Of a DNA stretch of 64,000 nucleotides, positions 10,801-19,594 are shown piece by piece (positions within the stretch are counted from its first letter, which is position 1; every line of letters begins with the position of its first letter). A program made the translations under genes and the position numbers. Below the pieces are notes generated by a model. The model had not been told where the DNA came from, did not search any database, and saw only the letters and a list, made by a program, of their open reading frames with translations. Source of the DNA: Geminocystis sp. NIES-3708 (GTDB lineage Bacteria > Cyanobacteriota > Cyanobacteriia > Cyanobacteriales > Cyanobacteriaceae). The stretch spans positions 1,735,656-1,799,655 of the forward strand of contig NZ_AP014815.1 in NCBI RefSeq assembly GCF_001548095.1. Reading direction: 5' to 3'.

Positions 10801-13318
10801 CTAGATTCATTCTACTTTTTGCTATTTGTACTGCTATAAAAATCTTATAGATTAATATTTTATCTAAAATATTTCTGGCATTATCTAATACCTTTTGTGC
10901 CATTATTTGCATTTTTTGAAAGTCACTTGTTAAATAAGCAATTTCAACCCTCATATTATATAGATTAAGAGTTAAATCATATTGATTTTGCCAACAATTA
11001 ATATCTAATAATTCTATTCCTGTTTGTAAATAAATTTTCGCTATATCATAGGCAATAGTTTTTTTTGCTTTTTTTGCTACTTTTAAGTTGAGTGTAATTA
11101 AATTTTCTTTTTCTTCTGAATTTTGAATCAAACTTTTTCCTTTATTCCAATGCTCAACAATATCAAATAAATGTTCCTCTTGTTCTAATTCAGTATATTT
11201 TTGTAATAATAATTGTCCTATTTTTAGATGAATTTTTGGTTTTTCATCCTCACCAATTAAAGTGTAAGCGGCTTGTTGAACACGATCATGTAAAAATTGA
11301 AACTGATAATTATTTATTTTTTCTTCAGAGGGTAATAAAACAATTAATCCGTAATTAATAGCAATGGTTAATTCTTCTAATATTTTTTCAAGAGATTTTT
11401 CACTAATAATTGATAAAGTCAATAAATCAAATTTATTACCAAGACAAGACGATAATTTTAATAAAGATTGAGTATTTTTAGGGAAATTTTTTAACTGATC
11501 AATCATCAATTCTGCTACATTATCCGTGATATTTTGAGCAGAAATATTGACTATATCCCATTGCCATTTATATTGATTATAATCAAAATAAATAAAATTT
11601 TCTAAATATAGCTTTTGTAAAAATTGTTTCGTAAAAAAAGGATTACCTTTTGTTTTCTTAAAAATTAATTCTGATAAAAATTTTACTTCTTCAATATCAC
11701 TTTTAAGAGTCTCAGCAATTAAAAAAGTAATATTATTAATAGATAAATTTTGTAAATAAATTTCATTAACTATCACCTGATGTTTTTTTATATTATTCAT
11801 CATGATAGTTAAAGGATGATTCCCATTAATCTCATTATCACGATAAGCACCTATTAAAAATAAATGTGGTAAATTATTATTAGTAATAATTAATTCAATT
11901 AAATTCAAACTACCAGAATCCGCCCATTGTAAATCATCAAGAAAAATAACCAAAGGATTCTCTTTTGTACAACAAGCCTCCATAAATTTTTGAAATACTA
12001 AATTAAACCTAATTTCTGCTTCATTTGAACTTATTTTCAGTAAAGGTAATTGTTTATCAATAATTAACTCAAGTTCTGGAATTATATCAATAATAACTTG
12101 TCCATTAATTCCCAATTTTTTTAATAATATATTTTTCCAGCTATTAATATTTTCTTGATTTTCTGTTAATTTATTTTTAACAAATTGTTGCAAAGCATTA
12201 ATTAAAGCACTGTAAGGATTACTTTGTTGAAATTGATCAAATTTTCCTGAAATAAAATTTTTTATGATATTTTTTTGATATATTGTCTCAACTAAAAATG
12301 ATTTACCCGTGCCTGAATTTCCTGTAATAAAAATTATTTCAGTCTGAGATTGCTCTGTTATATTAGATAATTTAGTTAATAAGTTTGTGCAAATTTCTTC
12401 TCTATCATATATGTTTTGAGAAATTAAAAACCTATCAGAAATATCGTTATTTCCTAAAGAAAAGGTGTTAATAATTCCTGTTAACTCTAATTGTTGTAAA
12501 CAATCTTTTAAATCTGCTTTTAATCCCCAAGCACTTTGATATCTATCATTAGGATTTTTAGCCATTAATTTCATAACCAAATCTGAAATAACAACAGGAA
12601 TGGAAGGATTAATGAAGGATGGATTAATCGGTGTTTTTGTAATATGAAAATTAAATAACTTTAAAGAATCATCACTTTCAAAAGGTAAAATACCTGTTAA
12701 CAATTCATAAAAAGTAACCCCTAAAGAATAAAAATCAGTGCGATAGTCTAAATTGTGATTAATTCTTCCCGTTTGCTCTGGAGAAATATAAGCTAATCTT
12801 GTTTGTAATATAAATAAATCTTCTTCAATAAATTTGTCTTGATATTTTTCTTTGTTTGAAACCGTAGCAATACTAAAATTACTTATTTTTAATTCTTCAG
12901 TATTGGGGTTATAAAAAATATTATGAGAATTAAGATTTTTATGAATGATACTATTCCTATGTATTAATTCTAAAATTGTAGCAATTTTTACAGCAATTTT
13001 TAAAAAATCAGATATTAAAAAACTACTATCATTAACTAATAGTTTTAAAGACTTACCTTCAAAATTTTCTAAAATAAGTGCCAAACCATTTTTATATTTT
13101 TCTAAGGCATAAACCTTAATAATCCCATCAAAATTAAGAGATTTAGTTATTTTATATTCTTGTTTATATTGATTTAATTCCAGTGTTGTTGGATAATCTT
13201 GCTTAGAGATTTTAATTAATACTTTTCTTTGATCAGATTCTCTAACACCAAAGTAAAGAGATGAATTAACATCTTCATCAATTTGGTGGTAAATTTGATA
13301 GCCTGACAAAAATATCAT
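7889..13318 (-). CDS. Giant multidomain signalling protein: kinase-like, AAA ATPase, GAF, PAS, GGDEF
   Basis: The 1809-residue cytoplasmic protein has a Ser/Thr kinase-like domain (about 5-275) and a large AAA/STAND ATPase with Walker A GNSGTGKS (333-340) and Walker B LVIFLDDLQWAD (456-467). A long helical repeat region follows, then GAF (about 1312-1480), PAS (1487-1603), a coiled linker, and a C-terminal GGDEF domain (from 1643). The cyclase motif is GGEEF (1721-1725), with an RPTD inhibitory site five residues upstream, so c-di-GMP synthesis and feedback look intact. The kinase keeps Lys36 and an APE-like SPE, but the catalytic HRD is HKN (Asn128) and DFG is NFS (Asn147-Ser149). It is probably a pseudokinase, unlike most relatives with this architecture. 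Confidence 0.9.
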   Translation of the reverse strand: MIFLSGYQIYHQIDEDVNSSLYFGVRESDQRKVLIKISKQDYPTTLELNQYKQEYKITKSLNFDGIIKVYALEKYKNGLALILENFEGKSLKLLVNDSSFLISDFLKIAVKIATILELIHRNSIIHKNLNSHNIFYNPNTEELKISNFSIATVSNKEKYQDKFIEEDLFILQTRLAYISPEQTGRINHNLDYRTDFYSLGVTFYELLTGILPFESDDSLKLFNFHITKTPINPSFINPSIPVVISDLVMKLMAKNPNDRYQSAWGLKADLKDCLQQLELTGIINTFSLGNNDISDRFLISQNIYDREEICTNLLTKLSNITEQSQTEIIFITGNSGTGKSFLVETIYQKNIIKNFISGKFDQFQQSNPYSALINALQQFVKNKLTENQENINSWKNILLKKLGINGQVIIDIIPELELIIDKQLPLLKISSNEAEIRFNLVFQKFMEACCTKENPLVIFLDDLQWADSGSLNLIELIITNNNLPHLFLIGAYRDNEINGNHPLTIMMNNIKKHQVIVNEIYLQNLSINNITFLIAETLKSDIEEVKFLSELIFKKTKGNPFFTKQFLQKLYLENFIYFDYNQYKWQWDIVNISAQNITDNVAELMIDQLKNFPKNTQSLLKLSSCLGNKFDLLTLSIISEKSLEKILEELTIAINYGLIVLLPSEEKINNYQFQFLHDRVQQAAYTLIGEDEKPKIHLKIGQLLLQKYTELEQEEHLFDIVEHWNKGKSLIQNSEEKENLITLNLKVAKKAKKTIAYDIAKIYLQTGIELLDINCWQNQYDLTLNLYNMRVEIAYLTSDFQKMQIMAQKVLDNARNILDKILIYKIFIAVQIAKSRMNLAIDVGRKALKELGIQLPISANIYDTNNALQNLNRQLENKNIEELINLPINNNPEGEAILEILAILYSPFFQSMPNIIPWVSSTMVSLSIKFGNLSSSAIGYCIHGMVLCSFFSEVNKGYSFGKLAMNLIEIDPQQQFQSVIVQIFGCIIQCRQEPIRNSLITLKNSHQIALETGDLVNVGYNALIYCFTGFFAGVELETLETELTSYHQLSTKISQNSAKTYLEMTWQTIKNLRNISPQPDLLRGILYDETIKITYHESHQELTAIAQVYIYKLLLAYYFGNYQSAESYINQAQPHLSAVSGIVFFPYYYYYAALTYGALWETQDNKEEILEKMEYYQTILSQWAEDTPINYKSKWHLVEAEKQRILNNKAKAIENYDKAIELAKENQFINEVAMANELAGKFYLSWKKEKLAQIYFEESLYYYTRWGATAKIADLQQKYSQVLSSITTSSNISGDIHKTTNGINSRNNLDLMTLMKASEAIAKEVQLENLLQTLMTILMENAGVQKGCLLLHTSSSVEELGTFTIAIDICNNNHSLFPDKTIGETLPESIFYYVARTKEIICLDYPYLTGDFVSDSYIQSVQPFSILCYPLINQGNLIGIVYLENNLTPGACTTQSLELLQLLSGQAAIAIKNSQLYHQVKQNEELLRQFLEAMPVAIGILDANGHPYYTNQKAKYILGQGVLSNTLKEDIAKTYKIYVSGTNQLYPNQDLPVIKALEGKVSSADDIEIHQNGQIIPVECWATPIYDELGEILFAMVAFQDIAQRKEIEKKLRDYHRTLEKEVLRRTDELRKANQQLSRLANLDGLTQVANRRHFDNYLQKEWQRHLRQNKHLSLILIDIDYFKPYNDLYGHQKGDDCLIKVAQTISSVIQRPTDLFARYGGEEFAIILPETPPMGAFTVAQSVKDAINELQIIHEQSSVNKYVTLSIGFVSLIPTSQLTPENLITKTDLALYQAKNEGRNRIIGNIED

Positions 13319-13388
13319 GTAATTAATTAAAAGAAAATATTAATATGTTTAAATATTAATTTAACATTGTAATACTAAAAATTTAAAG

Positions 13389-13411
13389 TATTCGTACCAT
13401 TTCGTACACAA
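13389..13411. promoter_or_regulatory. Short direct repeat in divergent promoter region
   Basis: Two TTCGTAC copies are separated by a few bases in the 223-bp gap between the divergent signalling gene and the small membrane protein gene. It is a candidate operator for either gene, resting only on the repeat and its position. The rest of the gap is AT-rich. Confidence 0.3.
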
Positions 13412-13541
13412 AATCATAATATATATTACGAAAATTTCATAACTAAAAATTAAGTTGATAATCCATCTTCTTTAAATATTTGATGATTCAAACAAAATCT
13501 TAGTACAATGAGAGATGTATAGTTAAAACTTTGAAAATTAG

Positions 13542-13835
13542 ATGAATGTGACATTAGCTCGAAAATTAAAATCAACATACCAGAAAGAAAAAATATCAGC
13601 ATTTATATTCACTTTTGGTGCAATGGATGCCATTTTAGGTGGTTTTAGTGAGCGGTGGACTTTGCTATCATTAGGAATATTATTAGTTATTATCAGTGGT
13701 TGGATGCGATGGTTACAAATGCAAAAAACTAGAAATATGATTTCTTCATCCAATCCTAAACGTTATCTTAACCCTAGTCGAAGTAATTTAACTCCTTTAC
13801 CTCCTCTTAAAAGAAAACGAGATTATTTATCATAA
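13542..13835 (+). CDS. Small membrane protein of unknown function
   Basis: The 97-residue product has a basic N-terminus, one or two hydrophobic segments (about residues 18-55, including LLSLGILLVIISGWMRW), and a basic, proline-rich tail (LTPLPPLKRKRDYL). I do not recognise a family. It is divergent from the giant signalling gene and is followed by decayed genes. The ATG start is preceded by a weak ribosome site. The ORF is plausible from its membrane topology and composition. Confidence 0.6.
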   Translation: MNVTLARKLKSTYQKEKISAFIFTFGAMDAILGGFSERWTLLSLGILLVIISGWMRWLQMQKTRNMISSSNPKRYLNPSRSNLTPLPPLKRKRDYLS

Positions 13836-13865
13836 ATAAAATGTTTGTGGAATCTGAATGTTTAA

Positions 13866-14212
13866 AATTTAGCTGATTATAGCAAATTACCAGTTAAATT
13901 TATCCATTATTATGTAGATTTAGTTTTATTGTGTCCTCATATTTCCTGTGATAATTCTGATTATCGTCTATTTTCTCCTATGCTTATCAATCGTTTAAAT
14001 TTTATTCGACGATCGCAACATTTAGGATTAAAATTAACACAGATAAAAGAGATCTTAAATTGTTCATGATCAAGGTAAAATTCCTTATGAAGTAGTCAAA
14101 TAATTGCTCATAGAAAAATTAGAGAATATCGATTGTAAAATAAAAGAATTAAAACCATTTATCGTTGGTATAATTGGTATAAAAAGAATATACCCTAGAG
14201 TTGTTTCAATCT
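13866..14212 (+). pseudogene. Decayed MerR-family transcriptional regulator
   Basis: Translation from about 13869 gives ADYSKLPVKFIHYY, then NSDYRLFSPMLINRLNFIRR and QHLGLKLTQIKEIL. This is the winged-helix DNA-binding domain of a MerR regulator (compare the family pattern K-x-I-R-Y-Y and D-x-x-Y-R-x-F/Y). A stop ends this frame near 14068. Reading resumes in another frame with HDQGKIPYEVVK, a stop, then LLIEKLENIDCKIKELKPF, the expected dimerisation helix. No start codon fits upstream. The multiple stops and the frameshift mark an old pseudogene. Confidence 0.7.
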
Positions 14213-14287
14213 CAAGATATTTTGAAATATTCTTTCTTTCCTGAACTTAGTTTAACTGCAGAACAAATTTTTCAAGTGGGGCAGTAA
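14183..14287 (+). pseudogene. C-terminal fragment resembling a Uma2-family nuclease
   Basis: A 34-codon open stretch reads KEYTLELFQSQDILKYSFFP and then ELSLTAEQIFQVGQ before a stop. The pattern of a phrase ending in S-x-x-F-P-E-L-x-L-T-x-E-Q-I is what I associate with the C-terminal tail of cyanobacterial Uma2 (DUF820) proteins. No start or body of the gene is present. It is a fragment between the MerR remnant and a second Uma2 remnant. Confidence 0.45.
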
Positions 14288-14385
14288 TCGGAGAGTTTAA
14301 TAAAAAAATACTCAGCAAAAAGTTTTCGTTTCCAGTCTTTATCGTTCTACCTTAACATAAATATAATTATATATAAGGGGAAATA

Positions 14386-14708
14386 ATGATGAAAGTAATA
14401 ATCATTGAAAAATAAACCTCTCAATTAACTGAACAACAACACTATTCTCCACAAGAATATCTTGACTTTAGAAAAAAAAGCGGAATTTAAAAATGAATTA
14501 CGAAATTCACTTACTATCGTGCTATTCCTAAATTAAAAGAATATATTTCAATCAATCTGAATATTGAGTAGAACAATTTAGCAAAAATGCTGAGGGTAAA
14601 TTGGTTTTAACAGAAGGAAAAAGAGAATCTAATATTTTAAATTTACTCTCTTTAAATTTAGTGATCACTTTTGGGGAGATTTACGATAAAGTAACTTTTA
14701 TAGATTAA
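14386..14708 (+). pseudogene. Degraded Uma2-family (DUF820) gene
   Basis: A good ribosome site (AGGGG) precedes an ATG, but the frame stops after nine codons. Continuing in pieces, the translation gives TSQLTEQQHYSPQEYLDF, then AEFKNELRNS, then IPKLKEYISI, and NLLSLNLVITFGEIYDKVTF in shifted frames. These are the N-terminal and C-terminal phrases of a Uma2 endonuclease-fold protein with the middle deleted (about 320 bp against the usual 560-600). Its end lies 2 bp before the first possible start of the next gene, marking the left border of the polysaccharide cluster. Confidence 0.6.
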
Positions 14709-14725
14709 AATTGGTTTTAAAACCC

Positions 14726-15385
14726 ATGCAAATAGTTAATAAAATAGTTACAGGGGGTAAAGCTCATAAAAGTCGCTTTCATGATGAAAAAGGAAACCCA
14801 CTGGATTTAAAGGGTTTTATCTATCTACCCCATTGTTTAGCAACAACTGCCCTCAGATTAACTATAGGTTATCGCCCTGTTTTACCTTGGCTAAGTTATC
14901 GAGCCATTAAGTTTTTAGACAAACTGTTAAAACCAGATTGGAAAATGCTTGAATGGGGATCAGGAATGTCCACTCTTTGGTTTGCTCAAAGAGTTGGCCA
15001 TCTAACTAGCATTGAAGATTATCAGCCTTGGTATGAAAAAGTAAAACCAACTTTAAGCAAGACTGATAATGTAGATTATCAATTCAAAACTGATGATAAC
15101 TATTTTAATTTAGATCAATATCCCGATGAAACTTTTGATTTTATCTTGATTGATGGTTCTGAACGAGGTAATTGCGCCAAAAGTGCAGTTACAAAGTTAA
15201 AGCGAGGGGGTTACATCTATCTTGATAATTCTGATAAACATTCTACTATGGAGGGTAGCGATACCAGGATTGCGGAGGAGACTTTGCTACAAGCAGTTAA
15301 AGAAAGAGGAGGAGAAGTTAAATATTTTGTTGATTTTGTTCCTACCTATTTAGCGGTTAACCAAGGAATGCTTTTAAAATTGTAA
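14726..15385 (+). CDS. Class I SAM-dependent methyltransferase, polysaccharide cluster
   Basis: I favour the ATG at 14726 (219 residues, MQIVNKIVTGG) over a TTG at 14711. The core of a Rossmann methyltransferase is visible: LEWGSGMSTLWFAQRVGHLTS (motif I), DFILIDGSERG (motif II), and KRGGYIYLDNSD (motif III). The enzyme should move a methyl group from S-adenosylmethionine; the acceptor is unknown but is probably a sugar or a small molecule, given the downstream glycosyltransferases. It is the first gene of a co-directional run of seven. The 132-bp gap to the next gene may hold an internal promoter. Confidence 0.8.
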   Translation: MQIVNKIVTGGKAHKSRFHDEKGNPLDLKGFIYLPHCLATTALRLTIGYRPVLPWLSYRAIKFLDKLLKPDWKMLEWGSGMSTLWFAQRVGHLTSIEDYQPWYEKVKPTLSKTDNVDYQFKTDDNYFNLDQYPDETFDFILIDGSERGNCAKSAVTKLKRGGYIYLDNSDKHSTMEGSDTRIAEETLLQAVKERGGEVKYFVDFVPTYLAVNQGMLLKL

Positions 15386-15517
15386 ACACTAAAATATATT
15401 TCAGCTAATCTCAAATAATTATCAACTTAATTTTAATAAAGTGTGTTTTTTATGAATCCTTTAAGGAAAATTTATCTCCTTCGAGGAATAATCTGTGTTT
15501 GTTATCAAAGAATTTAA

Positions 15518-16516
15518 TTGAAACTTAGCACTATGACTATAGCTAAATTTGAATACATCGAACTTAAAAATTGTCCCTTATGTGGTTCACCTGAAAAACG
15601 TCTTTTGTTTAAAGCTAATGATTTATTAATGGGACAGCCAGGGGAATTTGGTGTAGAACAATGTATAGAATGTGATTTTCGATTCACAAATCCGCGTCCC
15701 CCTGCGGAAAATATTTTTGATTATTATACAAAAGACTATCATTGTTATCGAGATGATCGTATTTCCACAAACAAAATTATTGAATCTTCTGCTTCCGAAA
15801 AAATAGTAAGCAATGACTCTCTAAAATATAGTTTTTACGGAGGATTTTGGGGGAGTCGAGGATGGGTTATTCCAAATTTAAGCAAAGGTGCAACAGTTTT
15901 AGAATTAGGATGTGGCAGTGGCAGTTTTGTTCGGGAATGTGTTTCTCGTGGATGGAATACGATCGGGACAGATCTTAATCAAGATTTACAATCTACTATT
16001 GTTAATATGGGAGCAAAGTTTATTGAAACCAACCTTCCATTAATCAATCTTTCTGATAATCACCTCGACGCGGTATTTGCTTGGCAAGTTTTAGAACATC
16101 TTTATCAACCCATTGAAACCTTAGAAGAAATTAAGCGAGTCCTTAAACCCAATGGAATATTTGCTTTTAGTGTTCCTAATTCTGATTGTTGGCAATTTAA
16201 TCTTTTTAAAAATAAATGGGCTGGACTACAAGTTCCTACTCACGTCAGTCATTTTTCTCAGAAAAGTATTCATCAAGTAGTCGAAAAATCAGGACTGAAA
16301 ATCATAGGAATATATGCACAAAATACGGTAGGGTGTTTATACCCCAGTATTTTATTATCCCAAGGATTAGATAATGTTTCTTTAAGTCAACAGTGGACTT
16401 CTATTAATTTTGTAAACAAACTTGTTGACCGATTTTTATCCATCTTTATTTCTTTGATTTTCGGTGTAAAACAAGCTGAAAGATTAACCGTAATTTGTCT
16501 GAAAAAATATGATTAA
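15518..16516 (+). CDS. Zinc-ribbon class I methyltransferase
   Basis: The 332-residue product (TTG start; an ATG at 15533 is also possible) begins with a four-cysteine zinc-binding module, CPLCGS and CIECDFRFTNPRP, followed by a methyltransferase domain. The SAM-binding motif is VLELGCGSGSFVRECVSRGW near residue 130, and an acidic AVFAWQVLEHL motif with KRVLKPNGIFAFSVP follows. This zinc-ribbon plus Methyltransf_23 arrangement is common among enzymes modifying sugars or lipids in polysaccharide gene clusters. The gene overlaps the next by 8 bp, so the two are translationally linked. Confidence 0.88.
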   Translation: MKLSTMTIAKFEYIELKNCPLCGSPEKRLLFKANDLLMGQPGEFGVEQCIECDFRFTNPRPPAENIFDYYTKDYHCYRDDRISTNKIIESSASEKIVSNDSLKYSFYGGFWGSRGWVIPNLSKGATVLELGCGSGSFVRECVSRGWNTIGTDLNQDLQSTIVNMGAKFIETNLPLINLSDNHLDAVFAWQVLEHLYQPIETLEEIKRVLKPNGIFAFSVPNSDCWQFNLFKNKWAGLQVPTHVSHFSQKSIHQVVEKSGLKIIGIYAQNTVGCLYPSILLSQGLDNVSLSQQWTSINFVNKLVDRFLSIFISLIFGVKQAERLTVICLKKYD

Positions 16517-17129
16517 GGCACAAATATTTAGAAAGATTTTCTTCTTGTTTAAAAAATCAACTGTTTATAGAAAAACAATAATGCCGATGAACGAAAATCC
16601 AACTTATTCGGATTATAGTATTGGTCGATATACTTATGGAGAACCAAGAGTTTTAAAGTGGGGCAATGAATCAACACTAAGAATCGGTAGTTTTTGTTCA
16701 ATCGCTTCCGGGGTAACAATACTTTTGGATGGAAATCATCGAGTTGATTGGCTCACAACTTATCCTTTTAGCGTCGTTTTTGAAGAATTTACTAATATAG
16801 AAGGACATCCGGCAACTAAAGGTGATGTTATAATTGGTAATGATGTTTGGATTGCCATGAACTCATTAATTCTATCGGGAGTAAAAATTGGAGATGGAGC
16901 CGTTATAGGAGCTAATTCCGTTGTTTGTCGAGATGTTCCACCTTATACGATTGTTGCTGGCAATCCTGCTAAGAAAATCAAAACCAGATTTGATTCTCAC
17001 ACAGTTGAAAAACTATTGGAGATGGAATGGTGGAATTGGGATCTGAATAAAATAAAAAGTAATGTTCCTCTCCTAATGTCTGATGACTTTAATCAATTCA
17101 TTTCAAAAAATAATTCTTCTTGTGATTAA
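16509..17129 (+). CDS. CatB/Vat-like left-handed beta-helix O-acetyltransferase
   Basis: The 206-residue hexapeptide-repeat acyltransferase has the xenobiotic-acetyltransferase layout. It contains SIGRYTYG and RIGSFCSIASGVTILLDG, and then NHRVDWLTTYPF with the likely catalytic histidine in an extended loop. The repeats continue in VIIGNDVWIAMNSLILSGVK and the family-typical VAGNPAKKIK. In this context it most likely O-acetylates a sugar of the cluster's glycan using acetyl-CoA. It overlaps the upstream methyltransferase gene by 8 bp and sits 27 bp before the next glycosyltransferase. Confidence 0.88.
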   Translation: MIKAQIFRKIFFLFKKSTVYRKTIMPMNENPTYSDYSIGRYTYGEPRVLKWGNESTLRIGSFCSIASGVTILLDGNHRVDWLTTYPFSVVFEEFTNIEGHPATKGDVIIGNDVWIAMNSLILSGVKIGDGAVIGANSVVCRDVPPYTIVAGNPAKKIKTRFDSHTVEKLLEMEWWNWDLNKIKSNVPLLMSDDFNQFISKNNSSCD

Positions 17130-17156
17130 AAAATCTAAATCCCCATCCAATACTCT

Positions 17157-18245
17157 ATGGCAAAAATTTATTTCTTTACAAATCCTCCAGAATATCCGAC
17201 AACAAGATTTAGATCGCAACAGTATTTGTCTTATTTCCACAAGTATGGATATACAACAATTTTCTCTACCTCTCTAGCTTCTAGCATACAAAAACCTAAA
17301 TCAGAATCTTTGATCTCTATTTTGATTTTTAACATTGCACGATATTTCACAGAATTAAAAAATGTAGTTAATCGTTGGCAACAGATTAATCAAATAAATG
17401 ATTTAGACAGTGTAGTTTACATACATTCGTTTCTGACCCCTTTTTTAGAAACAGACTATCTAGCCCAAGTAGTAAGGAAAAAATCTTTGAGAATTGTTTT
17501 AGATATTGATGATGCTATATTTGCTACAAATAGGAGAACAGAAACGAAACTAAAAAAACTACTACCTATTTGTGATGCTGTAGTAGTAGGAAATGAATAT
17601 TTGGCAGAATTCGCTCGAAAATATCAAAAAAACATTCATATTATTCCCACACCGATTGAAACTAACTATTATGTTCCCAAAACAGATAATGACATTCAGG
17701 ACAAGAATAAGATTACAGTTGGTTGGATGGGAGGATGGGTTAATCTTATCCATCTTAATTTAGTTGTTTCTAGTTTAACTAGTATAAAAAAACAAATTCC
17801 TCATATTCAAATTAGAATTGTTACTAATATCCAAGAATTGCCATCTAATCTAAAAGATATTGCGGAATTAAAGCAATGGAGTGCAGAAGATGAATTGACT
17901 GACTTACAATCTTTTGATATTGGCTTAATGCCCTTAGAAGATAACCCTTTTAGTCGAGGAAAATGCTCTTTTAAGCTATTACAGTATATGGCAGTGGGTA
18001 TTCCAGTCATCGCTTCTCCTGTTGGCATGAATAAAGAAGTTGTTAGAGATAACGGTTTTCTGTGTAATTCTCCCGAAGAATGGTTCGATAGCTTATTATT
18101 ACTTTGTAAAAATAAAGAACTAAGAAAAAAAATGGGAGTAAAAAGTAGAAATATTGTGGAGTTGGATTATTCCACAGAAATAAACTTTATTAAGTTACAC
18201 GGAGCATTAACTGGAAACGAATTAAGTTACCTAAAGCTACACTAA
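17157..18245 (+). CDS. GT4-family glycosyltransferase
   Basis: The 362-residue GT-B glycosyltransferase opens MAKIYFFTNPPEYPTTRFRS. It has an internal IVLDIDDAIFATN acidic motif, and the C-terminal donor site shows GWMGGWVNL, FDIGLMPLEDNPFSRGKCSF and KLLQYMAVGIPVIASPVG. It probably adds one sugar from a nucleotide donor to the lipid-linked repeat unit at the inner membrane face. The DIDDA and GKCSFKLLQYMA motifs are typical of polysaccharide-cluster GT4 enzymes. Linkage and donor cannot be read from the sequence. Confidence 0.85.
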   Translation: MAKIYFFTNPPEYPTTRFRSQQYLSYFHKYGYTTIFSTSLASSIQKPKSESLISILIFNIARYFTELKNVVNRWQQINQINDLDSVVYIHSFLTPFLETDYLAQVVRKKSLRIVLDIDDAIFATNRRTETKLKKLLPICDAVVVGNEYLAEFARKYQKNIHIIPTPIETNYYVPKTDNDIQDKNKITVGWMGGWVNLIHLNLVVSSLTSIKKQIPHIQIRIVTNIQELPSNLKDIAELKQWSAEDELTDLQSFDIGLMPLEDNPFSRGKCSFKLLQYMAVGIPVIASPVGMNKEVVRDNGFLCNSPEEWFDSLLLLCKNKELRKKMGVKSRNIVELDYSTEINFIKLHGALTGNELSYLKLH

Positions 18246-18295
18246 CTTTTGTCAATCCTAATTATTTATATAGATAGACATAATATTTAATATAT

Positions 18296-19558
18296 ATGGA
18301 AAAAATAAAAATAGCTTTTCATCAACAGGGAGCTAGGCGAAATTATGCCCTCCCCTTAGTCTTATATCAGCAAGGTTTGCTACAAAACTTATTCACAGAC
18401 TTTTATGCCTACTCTTGGATGATAGAATGGGCAAGAGCCACAGAAAAATTAAGCAATGGTAAAATATCAATAACAGGTAACTTATGTAAACGAAGACAAA
18501 ATGGTTTACCAGATGATAAGGTTTATAGTTTAGACTGGTTATTTTTATTCTCTAACTTTCCAAAAAAAAATCTCTCTTATCAAGAATCATATTTACTTAA
18601 TCAAAAAATTTCTTTTTTTATTGCTCAACTCATTAAAAATGAAAAGGAAGTCATAAGTCATATTTACTGTTATTCTTTTAGTGCTAAAAATTGTAGAGAA
18701 GTTGCTAAGACAAAAATACTGATCGTTGACCAAATTCACACTCCAATAAAATCATTTCTACCCATATTGACTGAGGAGATGAAAATTCATTCTGATTGGA
18801 GTAATGAAATAAGTTTATTATCTGGAATGGAAGAATTATATCTGCCAAAAGAACAGGAGGATAAAGAATCAATCGACTTTTTTTTTGCTCCGTCAGATTC
18901 GGTAAAAGAAAGCCTAATCAATGACTTATGTATTGATGAAGAAAAAGTTTATCTCAATCCGTATCCCGCCCCTTTCTGGTTATACAACTACAACACAACC
19001 TTTAAAGAAAACTCAACAAGGATAATGAGAAGTTCTACTTCGGGGGATAAGCTAAGAATTTTGTTTGTCGGTAACGTTGACCTCAGAAAAGGTGTACCCT
19101 ATTTACTACAAGCTCTCAGAAAATTAAATCCTCATAAATTTACCGCTAGAATTGTTGGCTCAATAGGAATTAACGAAAGTAAGGTGAAGGAATATTCAGA
19201 TATTGTAACCTTTATGGGGAAACTTGATAAACAGGAGTTAGCTAAACAGTATGAATGGGCTGATGTATTTGTTTTTCCAAGCTTATCGGAAGGGAGTGCC
19301 GGGGTTATTTATGAAGCAATGGCTTTTGGTTTGGCGGTTATAACCACAAAATCATCGGGTTCGTGGGTAACTCATGGAATTGAAGGACTGATTATAGAAG
19401 AAAGAAATATTGAGCAAATTGTTGAATCACTATTAATGTATATGGAGAATCCCAATTTAGTAGATTTACACGGGCAAAATAGTTGGCAAAAAATTAAATC
19501 TTTTAACATAGAAGAAACAGGCATTAGACTGAAAAATTTATTTAGTCTTATTTCTTGA
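18296..19558 (+). CDS. GT4-family glycosyltransferase
   Basis: The 420-residue protein has a GT-B fold. Its C-terminal domain contains ILFVGNVDLRKGVPYLLQAL (about 255-275), then FMGKLDKQELAKQYEWADVF and VFPSLSEGSAGVIYEAMAFG, which carries the E-x7-E catalytic pattern. The N-terminal acceptor half begins KIKIAFHQQGARRNYALP and is less conserved. It is spaced 50 bp from the upstream gene and 36 bp from the polymerase-like gene, in keeping with one transcript. The sugar is unknown. Confidence 0.87.
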   Translation: MEKIKIAFHQQGARRNYALPLVLYQQGLLQNLFTDFYAYSWMIEWARATEKLSNGKISITGNLCKRRQNGLPDDKVYSLDWLFLFSNFPKKNLSYQESYLLNQKISFFIAQLIKNEKEVISHIYCYSFSAKNCREVAKTKILIVDQIHTPIKSFLPILTEEMKIHSDWSNEISLLSGMEELYLPKEQEDKESIDFFFAPSDSVKESLINDLCIDEEKVYLNPYPAPFWLYNYNTTFKENSTRIMRSSTSGDKLRILFVGNVDLRKGVPYLLQALRKLNPHKFTARIVGSIGINESKVKEYSDIVTFMGKLDKQELAKQYEWADVFVFPSLSEGSAGVIYEAMAFGLAVITTKSSGSWVTHGIEGLIIEERNIEQIVESLLMYMENPNLVDLHGQNSWQKIKSFNIEETGIRLKNLFSLIS

Positions 19559-19594
19559 ATATCTAAAATATTTATTATTACATACTGACTTATT

